A DNA stretch of 64,000 nt from Flavobacterium cupreum. Its GTDB lineage: Bacteria; Bacteroidota; Bacteroidia; Flavobacteriales; Flavobacteriaceae. The translations under genes and the position numbers were made by a program. This document shows positions 58,695 to 64,000 of this stretch, piece by piece (positions within the stretch are counted from its first letter, which is position 1; every line of letters begins with the position of its first letter). The DNA lies in assembly GCF_003996965.1 (NCBI RefSeq), contig NZ_QWDM01000013.1, positions 62,001 to 126,000 of the forward strand, in the 5' to 3' direction. Under the pieces are notes generated by a model. It was not told the DNA's origin, searched no databases, and was given only the letters and a program-made list of their open reading frames with translations.

Positions 58695-59049
58695 TTAAAG
58701 TATACACTTCATAGTGTACTAAGATATAAAAAATCTCAGTCTCAGTTACGGTTTCATTTGGGGATGAACACTGTAACTGAAAACTGAGATTTCTACTTTT
58801 ATATCCCTATCAATACTTCATACGACTGAAGAAATTCAGTTACTATTAAATATTTATCCCGACATACAGCCATTTTCAATGATCGGTTGAATTGCCTTTT
58901 GCTGCTTATCCGGCTGACATCGTTAAATGATCTAAAAAAAATGCGTTAAAATTTACATCCTGTAACAGTTTTTATCCAATAAAAAATACATTTGTCACAT
59001 TGAAAGTGATCTTATTGGCACTCCTAGAAAAACCGGTAAATACAATTGT
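58695..59049. other. Intergenic region with a long hairpin, no gene seen
   Basis: 355 bp without coding potential. Two hairpins lie at its start (58698-58721 and 58731-58792); the rest is featureless AT-rich sequence leading to the next gene. Confidence 0.6.
58731..58792. terminator. Long imperfect hairpin after the zinc-ribbon gene
   Basis: AAATCTCAGT pairs with ACTGAGATTT, and inside it TCAGTTAC with GTAACTGA and GTTTCAT with ATGAAC, giving a stem of about 25 bp. Shares CTCAGTCTCAGTT with the hairpin at 61422-61456. Termination activity is uncertain as the T-run is weak. Confidence 0.6.
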
Positions 59050-59613
59050 ATGGATAATGATAAATTTATTTTCTGCCTTGAAGGTGTTCCTGACGTAGAC
59101 ACAATCCTTACTACTGACGTAGTTAAAAATCTGGAAGAAATAGCAATAGGTCAGGGCATTGCCAGCATCTACAAAACCTGCGATACCATTGAGGGATTAG
59201 AAGAAAGCCTTAATGTACTGCTTTATGAAGACCATAATTTTAAGGATTATGAAATTATCTATCTTGTGATGCCCGGAGAAGCGAGCAATATCTGCCTGCA
59301 TGATTATTATTACAGCCTTCAGGAGATCGCGGAACTTTTTGAGGGAAAAATGAAAGGAAAGGTGATTCATTTTGCCAACAAAAAAATCCTGGACTTAACA
59401 AACGATGAAGCACAATATTTTTTAGACATAACCGGAGCACGCGCCATTTCGGGTTATGGTTCTTCCTATAATAAAATAGCCAGCTGCAGCACAATCGATA
59501 AGGCCTTTTTTGCTTTATACCAGGACAATGATGATCTTACTGAAGTTGTAGAAGAATTATTCCAGAAACATTACAATCTTTGCAAACTACTCGATTTTAG
59601 ATTGTATTATTAA
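59050..59613 (+). CDS. Hypothetical protein, possibly DUF6642-like
   Basis: A 187-aa soluble protein: FIFCLEGVPDVDTILTTDVV at the start, then YEIIYLVMPGEASNICLHDY and ITGARAISGYGSS, which has a Rossmann-like look. I place it with low certainty in the DUF6642 type. No catalytic residue is obvious. It lies 4 nt before an AraC-type regulator and is co-transcribed with it. Confidence 0.6.
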   Translation: MDNDKFIFCLEGVPDVDTILTTDVVKNLEEIAIGQGIASIYKTCDTIEGLEESLNVLLYEDHNFKDYEIIYLVMPGEASNICLHDYYYSLQEIAELFEGKMKGKVIHFANKKILDLTNDEAQYFLDITGARAISGYGSSYNKIASCSTIDKAFFALYQDNDDLTEVVEELFQKHYNLCKLLDFRLYY

Positions 59614-59617
59614 ATTA

Positions 59618-60538
59618 ATGAAAATGAAAACGGCCGAAAAAGTAAAAACATATGAATTAAAGGGATTTCGGGAAAAATTTCTTGGATCAGAAAACCCTCT
59701 ACAACAGCTTTTCAAATCGAATTCGGATCATTTTTTTTGCCTGAAACTGGAAGAAATCATGCAGCTTCAGTATCCTGTTCCACCTTCCAAACATGTTTGT
59801 CATACCCTGCTCTTTATCACTTCAGGCATACACATTATCAAACTTGGATTTGAGGAGTATAAGACATTACCCAGTGAAATTATTGTGGTTCCGGCCGGCC
59901 AGATTTTCTCAATTGAGGATATTAACAGTAATTACCAGGGTTATATCTGTCAGTTACATCCCGATATTCTGATCAGCAAATACGGCAACCGTGAAACGCT
60001 CCATGATTTTGATTTCCTGAAAATCCGGGGCAATCCAAAAATTAGCGTTCCTGAAAAAGACTTTCCTTTTGTCACCAATTTGCTAAACCGTCTCGAAGCT
60101 GAATATCTGAAAGCAGAAACCGTCAATTTAGACCTCATACAATCTTATCTGATGGCTTTGTTCTGTGAAATGAACATTAACGCCATTAAAACCTCTAAAA
60201 ATACAGCGGCATCTCATGTTATTTCTGCGCGATTCAGGGAACTGATTTACGAAGGTATTAAAACAAACCATCAGGTAAACTACTATGCGGACCAGCTCAA
60301 CATTACACCAAACCATTTAAACAAATCAGTAAAATCTACTACGGGTAAGTCCGCCAACAAATGGATTGAAGAAACCATTTTACTGGAAGCCAAATACCTG
60401 CTGTTCCAGACGACACTTTCTGTAAGTGAAATAGCAATGCAGGTAGGCCATGAAGATCATTCTTACTTTAGCCGTTTTTTTAAAAAACACGAAGGCATCA
60501 CACCTATTCAATATCGAAAATTGATTGATAAGTCCTAA
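59618..60538 (+). CDS. AraC-family transcriptional regulator
   Basis: A 306-aa regulator with an N-terminal cupin-like sensor domain (about residues 35-150, TLLFITSGIHIIKLGFEEYK) and a C-terminal pair of helix-turn-helices (about 205-306, YADQLNITPNHLNKSVKSTT and EIAMQVGHEDHSYFSRFFKK). It probably responds to a small ligand and controls nearby genes. It follows the preceding gene by 4 nt. Confidence 0.9.
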   Translation: MKMKTAEKVKTYELKGFREKFLGSENPLQQLFKSNSDHFFCLKLEEIMQLQYPVPPSKHVCHTLLFITSGIHIIKLGFEEYKTLPSEIIVVPAGQIFSIEDINSNYQGYICQLHPDILISKYGNRETLHDFDFLKIRGNPKISVPEKDFPFVTNLLNRLEAEYLKAETVNLDLIQSYLMALFCEMNINAIKTSKNTAASHVISARFRELIYEGIKTNHQVNYYADQLNITPNHLNKSVKSTTGKSANKWIEETILLEAKYLLFQTTLSVSEIAMQVGHEDHSYFSRFFKKHEGITPIQYRKLIDKS

Positions 60539-60608
60539 TTATTGATTACGAAATCCTATCGTAATGGCTGTTATTTACAGAAATTTGCAGGGTAAAAAAA
60601 AGCGAATT

Positions 60609-60809
60609 ATGGTTTATGTTTTTAAAACATCTGTTGATACAAAATCGAAATTAAAATTAGCCTCCGAATTGCTTAACGAATTATTGGCCGATGCTCAATG
60701 GAATTTTGACCTTGAGGATTGCGATAACATTCTAAGAATTGACAGTGAAACCGAAATAACAGAATTAGTCCTCAAAAATCCGGTTTTCGACTGTATCGAA
60801 TTAGAATAG
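60609..60809 (+). CDS. Small protein with HMA-like fold but no CxxC
   Basis: A 66-aa protein: VYVFKTSVDTKSKLKLASEL, then NFDLEDCDNILRID and a final strand. The order strand-helix-strand-strand-helix-strand fits a ferredoxin-like heavy-metal-associated fold, but the metal-binding CxxC is missing. The open frame goes back to 60564, but that start has no clear ribosome site, so 60609 is chosen. Function unknown. Confidence 0.6.
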   Translation: MVYVFKTSVDTKSKLKLASELLNELLADAQWNFDLEDCDNILRIDSETEITELVLKNPVFDCIELE

Positions 60810-60843
60810 TTATTCACCCCCTTTTCAATCCCAGCCTTTATTT

Positions 60844-61416
60844 ATGGAAGCCGCACTGCATCAAAACAAAACCTTTGACACTACTGATTTTTCAGATCAA
60901 AAACTATCCGATAATGAATTTATTAATTGTGAGTTTATCAATTGCAACTTTTCGAAAAGTGATTTCAGTTCTATAGATTTTTTAGACTGCACTTTTAAAA
61001 ATTGCAATCTTTCATTGGCAGTACTTAAAAATACCGGACTGAAAAATATCAGTTTTACCGGCTGTAAATTAATGGGACTCGACTTTAGTGCCAGTAACAG
61101 TTTTTTATTTTCAATGAATTTCCAGGATTGCATGCTAGATTATTCTACTTTCATTTATAAAAAATTAAAGAAAACATACTTTATAGATTGCTCCCTTAAA
61201 GAGGTTGATTTCTCCAACACGGATTTATCACTGGCCGTTTTTAAAAATTGCGATCTTTCGAATGCGACTTTTGTCGATTGTATTTTAGAAAAAACCGATT
61301 TCCGAACGTCCAGAAATTATGCTTTTGACCCTTCCGAAAATAAAATTAAGAGAACAAAAGTGTCCCATACTGCACTCGCCGGTTTACTGCAGAAGTTTGA
61401 TTTGGAAATTGAATAA
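60844..61416 (+). CDS. Pentapeptide-repeat protein (Qnr/McbG-like shape)
   Basis: A 190-aa protein made of pentapeptide repeats with the A(D/N)LXX pattern, for example NCEFINCNFSKSDFSSIDFL and FSNTDLSLAVFKNCDLSNAT. It should fold as a right-handed beta-helix and ends with a short helical tail (HTALAGLLQKFDLEIE). Qnr proteins, which protect DNA gyrase, have this length and ending, but many such proteins do something else; the match is by shape. Confidence 0.82.
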   Translation: MEAALHQNKTFDTTDFSDQKLSDNEFINCEFINCNFSKSDFSSIDFLDCTFKNCNLSLAVLKNTGLKNISFTGCKLMGLDFSASNSFLFSMNFQDCMLDYSTFIYKKLKKTYFIDCSLKEVDFSNTDLSLAVFKNCDLSNATFVDCILEKTDFRTSRNYAFDPSENKIKRTKVSHTALAGLLQKFDLEIE

Positions 61417-61421
61417 GTTTA

Positions 61422-61456
61422 CAGTCTCAGTTTACAGCTACTAAAAACTGAGACTG
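61422..61456. terminator. Hairpin after the pentapeptide-repeat gene
   Basis: CAGTCTCAGTTT / AAACTGAGACTG, a perfect 12-bp stem with an 11-nt loop, starting 5 nt after the stop codon. It lacks a T-run. It shares sequence with the hairpin at 58731-58792. Confidence 0.6.
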
Positions 61457-61580
61457 AGTCCGAGACCAAAAACTGAGCATTTAATCAATTAGCAATTCAA
61501 ATCCATGCCTTCATAAAATAAAAATCAGACATTTGATTGAAAATTTAACATTTTATCAATATTCGACTTAGCCGATAGAT

Positions 61581-61611
61581 TTGATTATAAAATAAATATC
61601 ACTTACATTTG
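61581..61611 (+). promoter_or_regulatory. Promoter of metNIQ
   Basis: TTG (61581-61583) and TACATTTG (61604-61611), 20 nt apart. The leader contains a GAAGAA / TTCTTC short hairpin (61623-61642). I looked for a SAM riboswitch and found none. Confidence 0.8.
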
Positions 61612-61673
61612 CACCAAAATTGAGAAGAACCTTTTTTCTTCTTTAGCTTTCAATGGATTGCAAATAACAAAAT

Positions 61674-62705
61674 ATGATAGAATTAAAGAATATTACAAAA
61701 ACCTTTTATAAAACAGGCCGGGAAATTAATGCGTTGCAGGATGTTTCACTTCATGTACCTCCCGGAAAAATTTTCGGCGTTATCGGTACTTCCGGAGCCG
61801 GAAAAAGCACTTTGATCCGCTGCATTAATTTACTGGAGAAACCAACTTCGGGCGAGGTAATCGTGGACGGAAAGTCATTGCTGCTCTTAAGCAACTCACA
61901 ACTGGCACAGGAAAGAAGACAAATCGGAATGATTTTTCAGCATTTCAATCTTTTATCCTCCAGAACTGTTTTTGAGAATGTCGCGTTTTCCTTAGAATTG
62001 GCCGGCGTTTCTAAAAGCATCATTAAAGAACGTGTACAGGAACTATTAGAACTTGTCGGACTAACTGAAAAAGTCAATGATTATCCTGCCATTCTCTCCG
62101 GTGGGCAAAAACAGCGTGTCGCTATTGCAAGAACTTTAGCCAATAATCCTAAAGTACTTTTGTGTGACGAAGCGACCAGCGCGCTGGATCCCGGAACTAC
62201 AAGGTCAATTTTAAATCTGTTGAAAGACATCAACAAACGTCTCAACATCACAATACTGCTGATCACCCATCAAATGGAGGTCGTTAAGGCAATTTGTGAC
62301 GAAGTTGCCGTCATTAGCAACGGAAAACTAATCGAACAGGGAACCGTCGGCGAAATATTTGCCAATCCGCAACATGAATTAACACGTGAATTTATCGCTT
62401 CTTCTTTACATATTGATATTCCGGATGTGTACCAGGAACGTCTGGAAGCAGTTTACAAAGAAGGCTTGCATCCTCTTTTGCGATTAGAGCTGAACGGGAA
62501 TTCGGTAAACGAGCCTATTCTGACTCAGGCTGCCATTCGGTTTGGCGTGAACGCCAATATTATAACGGCACAAACCGCATATGCCGGTGAAACCAATTTT
62601 GGAATCCTGATTGTCGAATTGTCCGGTAATGAAATACAGCAAAAAGAAGCAATTCAATTTTTTAAAGAAAAACACGTAAAAACAGAAATATTAGGCTATG
62701 TCTGA
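61674..62705 (+). CDS. metN: Methionine ABC transporter, ATP-binding protein
   Basis: A 343-aa ATPase powering methionine import. It has Walker A GTSGAGKST, LSGGQKQRVAIAR, Walker B LLCDEATSALDP and H-loop LLITHQMEV. The C-terminal part (about residues 260-343) is the NIL domain of methionine transporters (FGVNANIITAQTAYAGETNF), which senses internal methionine. It overlaps metI by 8 nt. Confidence 0.97.
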   Translation: MIELKNITKTFYKTGREINALQDVSLHVPPGKIFGVIGTSGAGKSTLIRCINLLEKPTSGEVIVDGKSLLLLSNSQLAQERRQIGMIFQHFNLLSSRTVFENVAFSLELAGVSKSIIKERVQELLELVGLTEKVNDYPAILSGGQKQRVAIARTLANNPKVLLCDEATSALDPGTTRSILNLLKDINKRLNITILLITHQMEVVKAICDEVAVISNGKLIEQGTVGEIFANPQHELTREFIASSLHIDIPDVYQERLEAVYKEGLHPLLRLELNGNSVNEPILTQAAIRFGVNANIITAQTAYAGETNFGILIVELSGNEIQQKEAIQFFKEKHVKTEILGYV

Positions 62706-63351
62706 ATCCATTATAACATTACTAGTACAAGGAACATTAGAAACAATTGTAATGACATTCCTGGCCGGATTCTTCGGTTTTTTACTAGGACTTCCATCGG
62801 GAATTTTATTATTTCTTACCCGCAAAGGCCAGATTTTAGAGCACGTGGTATTCAACCGCGTTCTATCGGTAATCGTAAACATTTTCAGGTCGATTCCTTT
62901 TATCATTTTAATTGTATGGATGATTCCATTCACCAGAACTTTGGTCGGAACTTCTATTGGTGTTAGTGCTGCATTAGTACCTTTAAGCATTGGGGCAGCT
63001 CCTTTTATTGCAAGACTGGTAGAAAACAGTTTACTAAGCCTTCCTTCGGGACTTATTGAAGCCGCAAGAGCCCTGGGTGCAACCCCTTTTCAAATTGTAT
63101 ACAAAGTACTATTGCCGGAAGCCCTTCCTTCTCTTATCAATGCAGCTTCAATTACGCTGATCACACTTGTCGGCTATTCAGCAATGGGTGGTGCTGTAGG
63201 TGCCGGCGGACTTGGACAAATAGGATATCAGTATGGTTATATTGGTTACGATGCAGCAATTATGAATACGGTTTTGATTTTACTAGTCGCCCTTGTATTT
63301 ATTATTCAATTTGCAGGCGACAGACTTTCTAAATATTTTGATCACAGATAA
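62698..63351 (+). CDS. metI: Methionine ABC transporter, permease
   Basis: A 217-aa inner-membrane permease with five or six helices. The EAA loop is ARALGATPFQIVYKVLLPEA. The sequence matches MetI along its length (SAMGGAVGAGGLGQIGYQYG). It overlaps metN by 8 nt and precedes metQ by 29 nt. Confidence 0.96.
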   Translation: MSESIITLLVQGTLETIVMTFLAGFFGFLLGLPSGILLFLTRKGQILEHVVFNRVLSVIVNIFRSIPFIILIVWMIPFTRTLVGTSIGVSAALVPLSIGAAPFIARLVENSLLSLPSGLIEAARALGATPFQIVYKVLLPEALPSLINAASITLITLVGYSAMGGAVGAGGLGQIGYQYGYIGYDAAIMNTVLILLVALVFIIQFAGDRLSKYFDHR

Positions 63352-63380
63352 AAACTCAGCTTTAATTTTAAAATAAAAAC

Positions 63381-64000
63381 ATGAATACAAAAAATAAATT
63401 TTCGATACTGGCAGGAATTCTGTTTGTCACTCTTTTGTTGTCTAATTGTGGAAAGGACAAAAAAAACGATCCAAATTTCATAAAGGTCGGAGTTGCGGCA
63501 GGACCCGAATTTACAGTCGCTCAGGCAGCTCAAAAAGTAGCCAAAGAAAAATACGGCCTGGAAGTGGAATTAATTACCTTCAATGATTATGTAGTTCCTA
63601 ACGAAGCCTTAAATCAGGGCGATATTGACGCTAATGCTTTCCAGCACAAACCTTATCTGGACGCACAGTCAAAACAAAGAGGATACAAACTAGCGATTAT
63701 AGGTAAGACTTTCATTTATCCGATTGCAGCATATTCCAGAAAAATAAAAACGCTGGCCGAACTAAAACCGGAAAGCACCATTGTAATTCCAAATGACCCC
63801 ACAAATGGCGGGCGTTCCTTATTACTGCTTCAAAAAAATGGCATTTTAAAACTGAGAGATAACGTAGGTCTTTTACCAAAAGTAACCGACATCACAGAAA
63901 ACCCAAAGAATCTTAAAATTTTAGAATTGGAAGCTCCGCAGATTCCAAGAACCTTAGACGATCAAAATGTAACGATCGCCATTATCAACAACACTTTCTC
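63381..64000 (+). CDS. metQ: Methionine-binding lipoprotein (partial, runs off the window)
   Basis: The first 206 codons of a MetQ/NlpA-type substrate-binding lipoprotein: signal peptide with lipobox LLLSNC (Cys23), then VGVAAGPEFTVAQAAQKVAK, ALNQGDIDANAFQHKPYLD and VIPNDPTNGGRSLLLLQKNG. The window ends before the stop codon. Third gene of the metNIQ operon. Confidence 0.95.
   Translation, partial: MNTKNKFSILAGILFVTLLLSNCGKDKKNDPNFIKVGVAAGPEFTVAQAAQKVAKEKYGLEVELITFNDYVVPNEALNQGDIDANAFQHKPYLDAQSKQRGYKLAIIGKTFIYPIAAYSRKIKTLAELKPESTIVIPNDPTNGGRSLLLLQKNGILKLRDNVGLLPKVTDITENPKNLKILELEAPQIPRTLDDQNVTIAIINNTF

Noticed and set aside
61417..61673. SAM riboswitch before metNIQ
   Set aside because: None of the conserved SAM-I blocks were found; only a promoter and a short hairpin.

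Overview
The window reads as chromosomal DNA of a Flavobacterium-like member of the Bacteroidota. Evidence: low-GC sequence, intergenic promoters of the Bacteroidota type (TTG, about 19 nt, TAnnTTTG), a secreted protein with a type IX secretion C-terminal sorting domain, TonB-dependent receptors, and family markers such as DUF4199, DUF4252, DUF4290, DUF5686, the 'alternative' GlmU-like protein, a CarB without its allosteric domain, and ribonuclease Y downstream of zapA and a 6S-like RNA. No rRNA, transposase, prophage or CRISPR array was seen. Most of the window is ordinary core genome.

Layout. 1-5.9 kb: a diverged 209-bp tandem repeat, then B12 salvage genes cobS-cobC, an adenosylcobalamin riboswitch, and a B12 uptake set (BtuB-like receptor, BtuG-like surface beta-propeller lipoprotein, type IX-secreted protein). 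6-9.7 kb: an S41 peptidase lipoprotein facing an ECF sigma factor / membrane anti-sigma candidate / two DUF4252 proteins. 9.8-22 kb: housekeeping genes (yiaA, carB, rpmH, an ABC-F ATPase, a GlmU-like protein, rpmE2) plus a small tautomerase/NTF2-like/Crp-Fnr cluster. 22-28 kb: DUF4199 protein, GT2 glycosyltransferase, phospho-sugar mutase, MsbA-like ABC exporter, DUF2971 protein. 28-38.5 kb: calcium-loop lipoprotein, TonB receptor, M23 peptidase, then zapB-like/zapA/6S-like RNA/rny, a PAS histidine kinase and xerD. 38.5-41 kb: three paralogous small outer-membrane barrels between xerD and aroQ. 41-54.6 kb: DUF5686 protein, CDF transporter, murA (Asp at the fosfomycin-target Cys position), DUF4290, DUF493, a frameshifted esterase, AAA ATPase, recQ-fmt, HU, yqgE, class IV aminotransferase. 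55-61.5 kb: a tRNA-Met and a more accessory stretch of small, poorly characterised genes. 61.6-64 kb: metN-metI-metQ methionine importer, metQ running off the window.

Between genes the window is rich in non-coding structure. Several intergenic tracts are degenerate arrays with a period of 8 nt (units such as AGGTTCTA, GATAATTT, AGATTTTT). Many begin directly after a stop codon in sense orientation with the gene just ended, and some pair with an inverted partner across the gap. Together with the hairpin-bearing tandem repeat at the left edge, this is the least explained signal in the window. The B12 locus with a type IX-secreted component and the sigma/anti-sigma/DUF4252 module are the most interesting gene-level systems. 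Function calls rest on motif and family recognition by eye; no database search was run.
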